Assembly (NCBI GenBank): GCA_945860595.1 | Contig: CAMAQV010000009.1 | Location: 1 to 64,000, forward strand | Direction of reading: 5' to 3' | DNA from: Comamonas sp. lk | GTDB lineage: Bacteria; Pseudomonadota; Gammaproteobacteria; Burkholderiales; Burkholderiaceae_C | DNA: 64,000 nt | Shown: one piece after another, positions 15,709-25,196 of the stretch | Numbering within the stretch: position 1 is the first letter of the stretch | Layout: every line of letters begins with the position of its first letter | Notes under the pieces: model-generated | Database searches by the model: none | What the model saw: the letters and a program-made list of their open reading frames with translations, nothing else | What the model was told of the DNA's origin: nothing | Made by a program: the position numbers and the translations under genes

Positions 15709-18599
15709 CAGGCGAAGTGGCGGATTTCACCCGCGCCAAACAGGTTGGAGACGCAGCGTCCGCACAGCGCGGGGTGCTCGGGTGACGCGCCGACATCGTC
15801 GCAGTAATGCCAGCAGCGGGCGCATTTCACGGCAGCCGAGGCCTGGGAGTGCACGGCCAGTGCCGCGCCGGTTTGTAGCCGGATGCCAGAAGTGATGAAT
15901 GCAAATTTCAGGTCCGCGCCCAGGCTGCTCAGCAGTGCGTGGTCCGCCGCCTCCAGCGTGAGCGTGACATCGGCTTGCAGCGACGCGCCAATCTGACCGG
16001 CCGCGCGCAAGACCTCAATGTCCTTATTCACCACATCCCGGATTTCACGAATGCGATTCCACTTGGCCACCAGCGCGGTGTCCGGCGCGTTCATGGCCGT
16101 ATAGGTTTCCAGAAAAATGGAGTCAGATGTTCCGATCACGCGCCAGGCCTCCTCGGCGGTGAAACTCAGGAACGGTGCCATCCAGCGCAGCATGGCCTGG
16201 GTGATCTGCCACAGCGCAGTCTGGGCCGAGCGGCGTGCCGATGAGCCAGGTGCGGTGGTGTAGAGCCGGTCTTTGAGCACGTCCAGGTAAAACGCGCCCA
16301 GGTCTTCGGAGCAGTAAATCTGCAGACGGGTCACCACCGGGTGGAACTCGTAGCGGCCAAAGCAGCCGCCTTCATACACGCCGGTTTGCGGGTTGCGTAC
16401 ACCCACAATTTCGGCCTGTAACTGTGCAGCCCGTGCCAGGGCGTATCGGTCGATTTCCAGCATGTCAGCCGGCGCGACCGCGTGCTGCGCCGGGTCGAAA
16501 TCACTGATGTTGGCCAGCAAAAAACGCAAGGTGTTGCGGATGCGGCGGTAGCCGTCCACCACCCGCGCCAGGATTTTGTCGTCGATGTTGAGGTCGCCCG
16601 AATAGTCGGTAGCCGCGACCCACAGGCGTACGATTTCCGCGCCCAGTTTTTCATTGAGTACCTGCGGCTCTACGGTATTCCCCAGGCTTTTGCTCATTTT
16701 GCGGCCCTGGCCGTCGGTCGCGAAGCCATGCGTCAGCAGACCGCGGTAGGGCGCGCGGTCATACAAAGCGCAGCCCAGCAGCAGCGAGCTATGGAACCAG
16801 CCCCGGTGCTGGTCGTGGCCTTCCAGATATAAGTCGGCTTCCGGCCCCGTCTCGTGAAAGGGTGGTCGCGCATATGCGTCTTTGTGGCTGCCGCGCAGTA
16901 CGTGCTCGAAGGTTGACCCTGAGTCGAACCAGACTTCCAAAATATCGGTGCTCTTGCTGTAGTTGTCAGCATCGTCACCGGTCTGGTTGAGGATGTCGTG
17001 CACCGTGGCGCGGCTCCAGGCCTCGATGCCGCCGCGTTCCACCATCTCTGCAGCCACATCGAGAATCTGCATGGTGCGGGGGTGCAGTTCGCCGGAGTCT
17101 TTGTGTAGGAAAAACGGCACCGGCACACCCCAGCTGCGCTGGCGCGAGATGCACCAGTCGGGCCGGTTGGCAATCATGTCGCGCAAACGCGATTTGCCGT
17201 TCTCGGGGTAGAACTGGGTCTGGTCGATGGCGTCCAGCGCCAGTTGGCGCAGGGTTGTGGGGGCTTTGTCTTTGGTGAAAACGCCAAGGCCCTCGTCCAT
17301 GCGCACAAACCATTGGGCAGCGGCGCGGTAAATCACCGGCGTCTTGTGGCGCCAGCAATGCGGGTAGCTGTGGGTGATGGGGTGGGTGGCCATCAAGCGT
17401 CCGGCGTTCTGCAGGGCTTCCAAAATGACCGGTACCGCTTTCCAGATGTGCAAACCGCCGAACAAGGGGAAGTCAGCGGCATAGGTGCCGTTGCCCTGCA
17501 CCGGGTTGAGGATGTCGTCATAGGCCAGGCCGTTGGCCACGCAGGAGTTGAAGTCGTCCACGCCGTAGGCGGGTGATGAGTGGACGATGCCGGTGCCGTC
17601 GTCGGCGGTGGCGTAGTCGGCCAGGTACACCGGCGCGGTGCGGGCAAAACCGGCGTCCACATGGGAGAGCGGGTGCTGGAATGCGATCCGGTCGAGCTTC
17701 TCGCCGAGCGCGGTGGCCACGACGATGCCGCTGAGCTGCCAACGCTCCAGGCATTTCTCCACCAGCGATTCGGCGCAGAGCATCAGGCCTTTGGGCGTGT
17801 CCAAGAGCGCGTAGACCAGCGCGGGGTTCAGATTCAGCGCCTGGTTGGCCGGAATCGTCCACGCGGTCGTGGTCCAGATCACGGCAAAGGCATCTTTTTC
17901 CAGCTTGGGCAGGCCGAATGCAGCGGCCAGTTTGTCCGGCTCGGCGCATAAAAACGCCACATCCAACGTATCACTCTTTTTGTCCGCGTATTCGATCTCG
18001 AACTCTGCCAAGGACGAGCCGCAGTCAAAGCACCAGTACACGGGCTTCAAACCCCGATACACAAATCCGCGCTCGATCACCCGCTTAAATGCGCGGATTT
18101 CGCCCGCCTCGTTGGCCGGGTCCATGGTGCGGTAGGGGCGTGCCCAGTCGCCCAGCACACCCAGGCGCTTAAAGTCTTCGCGCTGCTGGCCGATTTGCTC
18201 GGTGGCAAAGGCGCGGCTTTTGGCCTGCATGTCGTCCCGGCTGAGTTTGCGGCCATGGAGTTTTTCAATCGCGTTTTCGATCGGCAGCCCGTGGCAGTCC
18301 CAGCCGGGGATGTACTGCGCGTCAAAGCCGGCCAGCTGGCGCGATTTGACGATCATGTCTTTCAGAACCTTGTTGACCGCGTGCCCAATGTGTAATTTGC
18401 CATTGGCGTAGGGTGGGCCGTCGTGCAGCACAAACAGCGGCGCGCCCTTACGCGCTACCCGCAGACGCTGGTACAGGCCGGCCTCGTCCCATGCTTTGAC
18501 CCAGCCCGGCTCCCGTTTGGGCAGGTCGCCACGCATGGGGAAGGGCGTGTCGGGAAGGTTCAGTGTTTTGGAATAGTCAGTGGCGTCGGTCATGGGCAT
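15708..18599 (-). CDS. ileS: Isoleucyl-tRNA synthetase
   Basis: A 963-residue class I synthetase of the usual bacterial length. HIGH motif in [20 protein letters not shown] near residue 60, the editing (CP1) domain with [15 protein letters not shown], and [15 protein letters not shown] for the KMSKS loop. The C-terminal zinc finger has four Cys in two pairs (CARCWHYC and CGRC), so this is the bacterial form. Cotranscribed with lspA downstream; ribF lies 124 bp upstream on the same strand. Confidence 0.97.
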   Translation of the reverse strand: MPMTDATDYSKTLNLPDTPFPMRGDLPKREPGWVKAWDEAGLYQRLRVARKGAPLFVLHDGPPYANGKLHIGHAVNKVLKDMIVKSRQLAGFDAQYIPGWDCHGLPIENAIEKLHGRKLSRDDMQAKSRAFATEQIGQQREDFKRLGVLGDWARPYRTMDPANEAGEIRAFKRVIERGFVYRGLKPVYWCFDCGSSLAEFEIEYADKKSDTLDVAFLCAEPDKLAAAFGLPKLEKDAFAVIWTTTAWTIPANQALNLNPALVYALLDTPKGLMLCAESLVEKCLERWQLSGIVVATALGEKLDRIAFQHPLSHVDAGFARTAPVYLADYATADDGTGIVHSSPAYGVDDFNSCVANGLAYDDILNPVQGNGTYAADFPLFGGLHIWKAVPVILEALQNAGRLMATHPITHSYPHCWRHKTPVIYRAAAQWFVRMDEGLGVFTKDKAPTTLRQLALDAIDQTQFYPENGKSRLRDMIANRPDWCISRQRSWGVPVPFFLHKDSGELHPRTMQILDVAAEMVERGGIEAWSRATVHDILNQTGDDADNYSKSTDILEVWFDSGSTFEHVLRGSHKDAYARPPFHETGPEADLYLEGHDQHRGWFHSSLLLGCALYDRAPYRGLLTHGFATDGQGRKMSKSLGNTVEPQVLNEKLGAEIVRLWVAATDYSGDLNIDDKILARVVDGYRRIRNTLRFLLANISDFDPAQHAVAPADMLEIDRYALARAAQLQAEIVGVRNPQTGVYEGGCFGRYEFHPVVTRLQIYCSEDLGAFYLDVLKDRLYTTAPGSSARRSAQTALWQITQAMLRWMAPFLSFTAEEAWRVIGTSDSIFLETYTAMNAPDTALVAKWNRIREIRDVVNKDIEVLRAAGQIGASLQADVTLTLEAADHALLSSLGADLKFAFITSGIRLQTGAALAVHSQASAAVKCARCWHYCDDVGASPEHPALCGRCVSNLFGAGEIRHFA

Positions 18600-18723
18600 C
18601 TCAAGAATCGCTGCGGGGGCTTAGCCGGAGGGTCGCAGGCGGTTGGGCTGGGCTGAGCGCGCCGGTGGCGCGGGTTGGTGTGGCGGAGGGGACGCGGGGC
18701 CAGGTGCGTCGGTGCGGGCCCTG

Positions 18724-19698
18724 TCAAATTCGGGCCGCCAGCCAGGCCCTGGCGTCGTCACAGTCTTTGTGGATGCCACGGGTGAGGGCGTCCAGGCCCT
18801 CGTATTTCAGTTCATCGTGTAGTTTGTGCAGCAGTTCCACGCGGGCAATTTTACCGTAGGCCCCCTCTGCGCCCAAGGTGGCGGGCCAGTCCAGGCAATG
18901 GGTTTCCAGCAGCACGCGCCCGCCGTTGACATCCCCTGGATCGAGCGAGGGCCGCACCCCCAGATTAGCCACGCCCGGCAGTGGCTGCGGGCCCAGGCCG
19001 TGCACCAAGACCACAAAAATTCCGCTAGCGGCGGGCTTCCAGTGGGCAAATCGCATGTTTAGCGTGCGAAAACCCAGCTCCCGCCCCAGCTTGCGTCCAT
19101 GCACGATATGGCCCGAAATGGCGTAGGGGCGCCCCAGCAACTTGGCGGTTTGCGCCATATCGCCCGATGCCAACGCTTGCCGCACTGCCGAACTTGATAC
19201 CCGCTGTCCGTGGACTTCATAGCTGTTCATGCGCGCCACGTCAAAACCGTGTACTCCTCCGGCAGCGTCGAGCATGGCGTAGTCACCGGCCCGCTTGGCC
19301 CCGAAACGGAAGTCGTCCCCCACCAGCACGTACCGCGCGCCCAATCCTTGCACCAAAACCGTGCGAATAAAGCGGTCAGGCGTTTGTGCGGCTAAGCTGG
19401 CGTTGAAGGACAGGACGATCGTCTGGTCGACCCCGCACTGCGCCAGGCCTTCGAGTTTGTCGCGAAGGGTTCCGACCCGTGCGGGTGCCAGATCAGCTTG
19501 TTGCAAGCGCTTGGCGAAGTAATCGCGCGGGTGCGGTTCGAAGGTCAGCACACAGCTGGGCACGCGGCGGCGCTGGGCCTCTGCGCGCAGCAGGGCCAGC
19601 ATGGCCTGGTGCCCGGCGTGTACGCCGTCAAAATTGCCGATGGTGAGCGCGCAGGCCGAAGCCACGGTGGGGTGCTGGAAACCGCGAAATACCTGCAT
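18724..19698 (-). CDS. ribF: Bifunctional riboflavin kinase/FAD synthetase
   Basis: A 324-residue enzyme converting riboflavin to FMN and FAD. The N-terminal FAD synthetase domain has TIGNFDGVHAGHQAML and the SSSAVRQALASGDM motif; the C-terminal flavokinase domain begins near residue 185 with GHIVHGRKLGRELGFRTLNM and contains GVANLGVRPS. First gene of the ribF-ileS-lspA cluster. The divergent spacer to the HNH gene carries an inverted repeat described separately. Confidence 0.96.
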   Translation of the reverse strand: MQVFRGFQHPTVASACALTIGNFDGVHAGHQAMLALLRAEAQRRRVPSCVLTFEPHPRDYFAKRLQQADLAPARVGTLRDKLEGLAQCGVDQTIVLSFNASLAAQTPDRFIRTVLVQGLGARYVLVGDDFRFGAKRAGDYAMLDAAGGVHGFDVARMNSYEVHGQRVSSSAVRQALASGDMAQTAKLLGRPYAISGHIVHGRKLGRELGFRTLNMRFAHWKPAASGIFVVLVHGLGPQPLPGVANLGVRPSLDPGDVNGGRVLLETHCLDWPATLGAEGAYGKIARVELLHKLHDELKYEGLDALTRGIHKDCDDARAWLAARI

Positions 19699-19705
19699 GG
19701 GGGGA

Positions 19706-19757
19706 CGTCTGTGCCTTCACGTAAACAAGGTATATTGTCTCCGACAGGGCACAGACG
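19706..19757. repeat. Perfect 10-bp inverted repeat around a TATATT box, ribF/HNH divergent spacer
   Basis: CGTCTGTGCC at 19706-19715 is exactly mirrored by GGCACAGACG at 19748-19757. The arms are 32 bp apart, 42 bp centre to centre, and the midpoint falls on TATATT at 19731-19736, a possible -10 element. It could be a dimeric regulator site with two operator halves or an RNA stem in a leader. No -35 element is obvious. Confidence 0.55.
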
Positions 19758-19819
19758 GCCAGCCGCCGCCGGGAGCCCTGGATACCCGCGCAATGTGAAC
19801 CGTTTACCGGAGGCTCTGT

Positions 19820-20377
19820 GTGAAAGTATTGAAGTTGTCGGCCCAAGGGCTGCCGCAATCCTGGATTTCGATGGAACAAGCAGTGGTCCATTACGCCTCG
19901 GACGAGGTACGCTGGGAGTCCGGCGGCGAGGTGGCGGTGTTCCGGGGCGGCCACAACGCAATCACGGGCCTGCAGTCCGTCATCCGCGTCAACAGCATCA
20001 TCGGCACCCGTGGTGTGCCCCGCATCAACCCCTTCAACCTGCGCCCCACGCTGACCAACGCCAAGTTGTTTGTGCGGGACCGCAATGTCTGCGCCTACTG
20101 CGGTGACCATTTCCACGAAACGGAGTTGACCCGCGAACATATCATTCCCTTCGCCCAAAAGGGGGTGGACACCTGGATGAACGTGGTCACTGCCTGCCGC
20201 CCCTGCAACCACCGCAAGAGCCACCGTACGCCGGAGCAGGCGCAGATGCCGCTCCTGTATGCGCCCTATGTGCCCAGCTTGTGGGAAGACTTCATTCTGC
20301 GTAACCGGCGCATCCTGGCCGACCAGATGGAGTTTCTGATGTCGCATGTGCCGCGCTCCTCGCGCTTGCTGATCTAG
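19820..20377 (+). CDS. HNH endonuclease
   Basis: A 185-residue protein starting at GTG 19820, supported by GGAGG at 19809-19813. The HNH domain has a structural zinc site from two CxxC pairs (Cys91/Cys94 and Cys126/Cys129) and the nuclease residues in ELTREHIIPFAQKG (His107) and CRPCNHRKSH (Asn130/His131). The region before the HNH (residues 1-80) is conserved-looking with RINPFNLRPTLTN. No signal peptide. Solitary HNH proteins of this layout are common in proteobacteria and mostly uncharacterised. A periplasmic DNA ligase gene follows 102 bp downstream on the same strand. Confidence 0.88.
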   Translation: MKVLKLSAQGLPQSWISMEQAVVHYASDEVRWESGGEVAVFRGGHNAITGLQSVIRVNSIIGTRGVPRINPFNLRPTLTNAKLFVRDRNVCAYCGDHFHETELTREHIIPFAQKGVDTWMNVVTACRPCNHRKSHRTPEQAQMPLLYAPYVPSLWEDFILRNRRILADQMEFLMSHVPRSSRLLI

Positions 20378-20479
20378 AAGGTTTGTGGGCCGCCCCTGGC
20401 GCGCCCGGTTGTACGCCGTAGTTGGACGGCACCCCCGCACAGAAGCCCTTCAGGGCCAGCGATTTGGTTTGGAGGAACC

Positions 20480-21400
20480 ATGTCCCTACCTGATAGCTCT
20501 ACCAATACCCCCGTTGATGGCCATTCCCGCCGAGACGCGACTGCCCGCATGCTTGTAGGCGCGTGCCTGCCTGCGTTACCCGCTTGGTTGGGCGCGGCCA
20601 ACCGCCCCACGGCGGATGCAGCCTCTGCCCACGGCATGCTGGAGCTGGCCAGCGCGTGGGACCGCAGCCGCTCGCCAGCGGGCTTTGCCGTGAGTGAAAA
20701 GTTCGACGGTGTGCGCGCGGTGTGGGACGGCCAGACCCTGCGTTTTCGCAGCGGCCGCCCGCTGGCTGCGCCGTATTGGCTGACAGCCGCGCTGCCGCCT
20801 GAGCCACTGGACGGCGAGCTGTGGCTGGGGCGTGGGCGCTTTGACAGCCTCAGCGCCATCGTGCGCAGCGGCCCCGGGGACGATGGGGCCTGGCGCGCAG
20901 TGCGCTTCATGGCGTTTGATATGCCTGCGCAGCCAGGCAGTTTTGGCCAGCGATACGCCCGCTTGCAGGCGGTGGTGTCTCAAGCCGGGCAAGGCTGGCT
21001 GGAGGCGATTGCACAACTGCCGGGCAGCGACGCAGCCAAGCTGGAGCGGCAGTTGCGCGCGCTGACGCAGGCCGGTGGCGAGGGTTTGGTGCTGCACCGA
21101 TGGGATGCACCCTGGCAGCCCGGCCGCAGCGAGGCTGTCTACAAATTCAAGCTGCAGCCCGATGCCGAGGCCACGGTACTGGCCCATCTGCCGGGCCACG
21201 GGAAGTACCTGGGCCTTACCGGCGCGTTGCTGCTGGAGTCCGCCCAAGGCGTGCGCTTTGCGATTGGCAGCGGCCTGAGCGACGCGCAGCGTGCCGACCC
21301 GCCGCCCCCTGGCGCACTGGTGACCTACCGCTACCGGGGCCTGACGCCAACAGGGATTCCCCGATTTGCGACCCTGCTGCGGGTGCGCGAGGCGGAATAG
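20480..21400 (+). CDS. ligE: ATP-dependent DNA ligase, minimal LigE type, probably exported
   Basis: A 306-residue minimal ATP-dependent DNA ligase. Motif I is SEKFDGVRAVWDG with the adenylated Lys74; motif IV is GGEGLVLHRWD and motif V is AVYKFKL. It has the adenylation and OB domains only. The N-terminus (about residues 17-40: SRRDATARMLVGACLPALPA) looks like a signal peptide with a twin-Arg start, consistent with LigE enzymes, which act in the periplasm and are linked to extracellular or incoming DNA. Strong ribosome binding site GGAGGAACC before the ATG. HNH nuclease gene directly upstream. Confidence 0.88.
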   Translation: MSLPDSSTNTPVDGHSRRDATARMLVGACLPALPAWLGAANRPTADAASAHGMLELASAWDRSRSPAGFAVSEKFDGVRAVWDGQTLRFRSGRPLAAPYWLTAALPPEPLDGELWLGRGRFDSLSAIVRSGPGDDGAWRAVRFMAFDMPAQPGSFGQRYARLQAVVSQAGQGWLEAIAQLPGSDAAKLERQLRALTQAGGEGLVLHRWDAPWQPGRSEAVYKFKLQPDAEATVLAHLPGHGKYLGLTGALLLESAQGVRFAIGSGLSDAQRADPPPPGALVTYRYRGLTPTGIPRFATLLRVREAE

Positions 21401-21477
21401 GCGCAGCCAGGGTCTGTTCGACACCGGTGCCCGCAGGCGTCGGGCCGGATCCCGGCTGTGCTGCGGATAATCCCGCC

Positions 21478-22080
21478 ATGCGCAACATCGTGGTTTTGAT
21501 TTCGGGTAGCGGCTCCAACATGGCGGCCATCCTGCGCGCGGCGCAGCAGGAAGACTGGTCCGTCACCTTGGGTGCCCGCGTCGCTGGGGTCATCAGCAAC
21601 CGCGCCGATGCGGGCGGACTGGCGCTGGCGCGGCAGGCAGGTGTGGCGACTGCGGTGCTGGATCACCGGGCATTTGCCAGCCGCGAAGCCTTTGACGAAG
21701 CGCTGGGTCGGCAGATTGCCCAATTCGATGCAGGCGCGGCGGTACCGGCGCTGGTCATCCTTGCCGGGTTTATGCGCATTCTCACCCCCGGCTTTGTGGC
21801 CGCCCACGCGGGGCGCTTGCTGAATATTCATCCTTCGCTGCTCCCGGCATTTCCCGGTTTGCACACGCACCAACGGGCCATCGACGCCGGTTGCCACATT
21901 GCGGGGGCGACGGTCCACGAAGTGACGGCAGAGTTAGACCACGGCCCTATCCTGGGTCAGGCGGTGGTGCCGGTGCTGCCGGGTGAGAGCGCTGACCGCC
22001 TCGCCGCCAGGGTGCTGGCGCAGGAACACCTGCTCTACCCGCGCGCGATCAAGGCGTTTCTGCGTCGCCCAGGCGCATAA
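21478..22080 (+). CDS. purN: Phosphoribosylglycinamide formyltransferase
   Basis: A 200-residue enzyme of purine synthesis (GAR to FGAR with 10-formyl-THF). The start MRNIVVLISGSGSNM gives the phosphate-binding loop, LAGFMRILTPGFV the substrate pocket, and NIHPSLLPAFPGLHTH plus HEVTAELDHGPIL hold the catalytic Asn, His and Asp. The longer open frame from 21100 overlaps ligE and is not coding. GATAAT at 21466-21471 lies only six bases before the ATG with no Shine-Dalgarno sequence. The 3' end overlaps the convergent DUF1653 gene by 32 bp. Confidence 0.95.
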   Translation: MRNIVVLISGSGSNMAAILRAAQQEDWSVTLGARVAGVISNRADAGGLALARQAGVATAVLDHRAFASREAFDEALGRQIAQFDAGAAVPALVILAGFMRILTPGFVAAHAGRLLNIHPSLLPAFPGLHTHQRAIDAGCHIAGATVHEVTAELDHGPILGQAVVPVLPGESADRLAARVLAQEHLLYPRAIKAFLRRPGA

Positions 22081-22321
22081 AACGCGGCTGCAACACGCCC
22101 TTCACCTCGACGTCCTCAAGAAACATCGCTGCCGGGCGCACCCACAGACCGCGTTCGCCGTACAACGCGCGGTACAGGGTCAGGGCTTCCAGCGTCTCCG
22201 AATGGCGCACTGTGTCGATGACTTCGTAGAGATTGCCCTTGTAGTGGCGGTACAAGCCCGGCGCGGCACTTGGTGGCAGCGGGGGCAGGGCGTCGGCGGG
22301 AGGGTGTTTTTCGTTGCGCAT
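22049..22321 (-). CDS. DUF1653 domain protein
   Basis: A 90-residue protein with the DUF1653 pattern: GLYRHYKGNLYEVIDTVRHSETLEAL, then YRALYGERGLWVRPAAMF. Short, all-beta, function unknown. The first 20 residues are a Pro-rich lead. It is convergent with purN (32-bp overlap) and divergent from the RsmB-like gene with only 17 bp between the starts, so its promoter must lie in that neighbour's coding sequence. Confidence 0.85.
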   Translation of the reverse strand: MRNEKHPPADALPPLPPSAAPGLYRHYKGNLYEVIDTVRHSETLEALTLYRALYGERGLWVRPAAMFLEDVEVKGVLQPRFMRLGDAETP

Positions 22322-22338
22322 GGGACAATCGGGAGCTT

Positions 22339-23610
22339 ATGCATCCAAAAGCCTTATTAGACGCCTGCTCCGAGCTGGTGCGACTGACCTTGAGGCTCGA
22401 TCACCCGGCCGACGCCATTGTTTCCAAATTTTTCCGTGACAACCGGGGCCTGGGGCCGCGTGAGCGGGCCACCCTGGCGGAGACCACCTACACGGTGCTG
22501 CGTAAAAAACTGTTGTTTGATCACCTTGCGCCATCGGGCAGCGGCCCGAAGGAGCGGCGCCTGGCGATTTTGGGCTTTTACGGCCCCGGTGATTTTTTGC
22601 GCAGCGCGCTCACCGACCAGGAAAAGAACTGGCTCGATGCCTGCGAGCAGGTCAACCCAAAGGATTTGATGGAGCGCCACCGCCACAACCTGCCGGAGTG
22701 GCTGGTTGAGCCATTGAAGACCCAGCTCGGCGACGGTTTCTGGCCCTTGGTGGAGAGTTTGAACGCGGGGGCGGGTCTGGATTTGCGCGTCAACGACTTC
22801 AAGGCCCGACGCGCCGATGTGCAAAAAGAGCTGGCGCAAACCGGCATCAAGGCCGTGCCCACGCCGTTTTCGCCCTGGGGTTTGCGCATCCAGGGCAAGC
22901 CCGCGCTGAATAAGCACCCGGCCTTTGTTCGCGGTGACTTGGAGGTGCAGGACGAGGGATCTCAACTGCTGGCCTTGCTGCTGGATGCCAAGCGGGGTGA
23001 GATGGTGGTCGACTTTTGTGCGGGTGCGGGCGGCAAGACGCTGGCCATCGGCGCGGCCATGCGCAGCACCGGACGTCTCTATGCCTTTGACACCTCGGCG
23101 CACCGTCTGGACGCGCTCAAGCCACGTCTGGCGCGCAGCGGTCTGTCCAATGTGCACCCTGCCGCGCTGGCGCATGAGCGGGATGAGCGGGTCAAACGCC
23201 TGGCGGGAAAGATCGACCGGGTGCTGGTCGACGCGCCTTGTTCTGGCCTGGGCACACTGCGCCGTAATCCCGACCTGAAATGGCGCCAAGGCGTGCAGGC
23301 CGTGCAGGAGATGGCGCTCAAGCAGACGGCCATCCTGGATAGCGCGGCGCGGCTCGTCAAGTCGGGCGGGCGACTGGTCTACGCCACCTGCAGCGTGTTA
23401 CCCCAGGAAAATGAGGAAATTGCTGCGCTGTTTAGCACGACCCATCCCGATTTCGCGCCACTGCCGGTGGCGCAGGTGCTGGAAGGCCTGAAAGTTCCTG
23501 AGCCGGCACGTTTGTGCGATGGGGGCATCTCGGGAGGAGACTATTTGCGTCTTTGGCCGCACTTGCACGCCACAGACGGATTTTTTGCCGCGGTCTGGCA
23601 AAGAAAATGA
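22339..23610 (+). CDS. RsmB/NOP2-family RNA m5C methyltransferase
   Basis: About 423 residues from ATG 22339. SAM-binding motif DFCAGAGGKTLAIGAAM, the catalytic DAPCSGLGTLRRNPD (catalytic Cys in PC) and the YATCSVLPQENEE motif with the second Cys are all in place, so the enzyme should methylate C5 of cytidine in rRNA or tRNA. The N-terminal 150 residues hold a NusB-like helical part shorter than in RsmB itself, so this is probably an RsmB relative. The GACAATC at 22324 lies close before the ATG. Confidence 0.9.
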   Translation: MHPKALLDACSELVRLTLRLDHPADAIVSKFFRDNRGLGPRERATLAETTYTVLRKKLLFDHLAPSGSGPKERRLAILGFYGPGDFLRSALTDQEKNWLDACEQVNPKDLMERHRHNLPEWLVEPLKTQLGDGFWPLVESLNAGAGLDLRVNDFKARRADVQKELAQTGIKAVPTPFSPWGLRIQGKPALNKHPAFVRGDLEVQDEGSQLLALLLDAKRGEMVVDFCAGAGGKTLAIGAAMRSTGRLYAFDTSAHRLDALKPRLARSGLSNVHPAALAHERDERVKRLAGKIDRVLVDAPCSGLGTLRRNPDLKWRQGVQAVQEMALKQTAILDSAARLVKSGGRLVYATCSVLPQENEEIAALFSTTHPDFAPLPVAQVLEGLKVPEPARLCDGGISGGDYLRLWPHLHATDGFFAAVWQRK

Positions 23611-23703
23611 GATGGCGCGGGCCTTTACAATCTGCCCCGTCAGGAAAACCGGTCGCGACAGCGCGCGGGGCCGCTAATCAACCCACTGAAAGAACGATAC
23701 AAC

Positions 23704-24918
23704 ATGCCTGAATCCCTTTGGATCGTGCGCGATGCCGCTTTGGAATGGTTGGCCCACGGTGCCTGGAGCCTGAACTGGTGGCAAATTATTCTGTTCACCC
23801 TGCTTCTGACGCACATCACCATGATCAGCGTCACAGTGTATTTACACCGCCACCAGGCCCACCGGGCGTTGGACCTTCACCCCCTGCCGGCGCACTTTTT
23901 CCGTTTCTGGTTGTGGCTGACGACAGGGCAGGTGACCAAGGAGTGGGCCTCTATCCACCGTAAACACCACGCCAAATGTGAAACGGTGGATGACCCGCAC
24001 AGCCCGGTGATTTACGGCATCCGCAAAGTTCTGCTCGAGGGTGCAGAGTTGTACCGGGCCGAGTCCAAAGTGAAGGAGACCATGGATCGCTATGGCCATG
24101 GAACGCCGGACGACTGGATCGAGCGCAATCTGTACACCCGATATTCTTGGCAGGGTGTGGGCTTGATGTTGATCATCAATCTGTTTCTTTTCGGCGCGCT
24201 GGGCCTGAGCGTGTGGGCGGTTCAGATGATGTGGACGCCCATCATGGCGGCCGGCATCATCAATGGTGCCGGGCACTATTGGGGTTACCGTAATTTTGAA
24301 GCGCCCGACGCCAGCACCAATATTTCTCCCTGGGGCATCCTGATTGCCGGTGAAGAATTGCACAACAACCACCACACCTACCCGACCTCGGCCAAGTTGT
24401 CTGTCAAGCCCTATGAGTTTGATATCGGCTGGATGTACATCAGCATCCTGCAAATGGCGGGTCTCGCCAAAGCCAAGAAGACGCCACCCAAAGCCGCTTA
24501 CGGCGATATTCGTCCGGTGGCTGATCGCAATACGCTGGAGGCATTGATCGCCAACCGCTATGAAATCATGGCGGCTTATGCCAACGGCATGCGCGTCGCC
24601 CTGCAGTCTGAAGTGCAGACCCTGCAATCGCGCAGCGCCAACACTGCGTTGATCAAGGCGGTGAAAGTCTGGGCGCACCGCGATGAAGAGAAGGTGCCTG
24701 CCGCGGTGGTTGCTGATTTGGCGGCTGCCCGCAAGGCCTTGCCCGCTTTGGACAAAATGGTCGTTATGCGCGAAGAACTGCGGCAGTTGTGGCTGAACAC
24801 GGCCTTGAGCCGGGATCAGCTGGTGGTCAATTTGGCCGCCTGGTGCCACCGCGCAGAAGACAGTGGTATTGCCGCTTTGCGCGACTTCTCACTGAAGCTG
24901 CGCACCGCCCATGCCTGA
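23704..24918 (+). CDS. Membrane fatty acid desaturase with C-terminal extension
   Basis: A 404-residue membrane di-iron desaturase. The three histidine boxes are HRHQAH, HRKHH and ELHNNHH, with paired membrane helices between them (residues about 25-60 and 150-190). It probably inserts a double bond in acyl chains (delta-9 type). After the core (ending near residue 270) there is a soluble extension of about 130 residues with EMAAYANGM-like helices and the tail WCHRAEDSGIAALRDFSLKLR, reminiscent of the C-terminal part of some transposases. TTTACAAT at 23624-23631 may be the -10. Confidence 0.9.
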   Translation: MPESLWIVRDAALEWLAHGAWSLNWWQIILFTLLLTHITMISVTVYLHRHQAHRALDLHPLPAHFFRFWLWLTTGQVTKEWASIHRKHHAKCETVDDPHSPVIYGIRKVLLEGAELYRAESKVKETMDRYGHGTPDDWIERNLYTRYSWQGVGLMLIINLFLFGALGLSVWAVQMMWTPIMAAGIINGAGHYWGYRNFEAPDASTNISPWGILIAGEELHNNHHTYPTSAKLSVKPYEFDIGWMYISILQMAGLAKAKKTPPKAAYGDIRPVADRNTLEALIANRYEIMAAYANGMRVALQSEVQTLQSRSANTALIKAVKVWAHRDEEKVPAAVVADLAAARKALPALDKMVVMREELRQLWLNTALSRDQLVVNLAAWCHRAEDSGIAALRDFSLKLRTAHA

Positions 24919-24961
24919 GCGGCGCGCCCGCCATTGCGCACCTGAGACGTGCGGCGTGCAG

Positions 24962-24999
24962 CCCAATAACAAACCCGCCGAGGCGGGTTTTTTATTGGG
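24962..24999. terminator. Bidirectional terminator between desaturase and rpmG
   Basis: A long hairpin: the core AAACCCGCC-GA-GGCGGGTTT (24971-24990) is flanked by CCCAATA and TATTGGG, which also pair. The T-rich side follows on the plus strand and the A-rich side serves the minus strand, so it can end both convergent transcripts. Confidence 0.9.
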
Positions 25000-25014
25000 G
25001 AAGAAACAGACTGA

Positions 25015-25185
25015 CTATTTCAGCTTGGTTTCTTTGTAGTCCACATGCTTGCGCGCGACGGGATCAAATTTCTTGATCAACATCTTCTCAGGCATGGTTT
25101 TCTTGTTTTTGTTGGTGGTGTAAAAGTGACCGGTTCCCGCAGTGGATTCCAGTTTGATTTTTTCGCGTCCGCCTTTGCTTGCCAT
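25015..25185 (-). CDS. rpmG: 50S ribosomal protein L33
   Basis: A 56-residue ribosomal protein, [12 protein letters not shown] at the start and [16 protein letters not shown] at the end. It lacks the CxxC pairs of zinc-binding L33 and so is the zinc-independent form. Follows rpmB by 11 bp, the usual rpmB-rpmG operon. Confidence 0.96.
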   Translation of the reverse strand: MASKGGREKIKLESTAGTGHFYTTNKNKKTMPEKMLIKKFDPVARKHVDYKETKLK

Positions 25186-25196
25186 GGTGATGCTCC

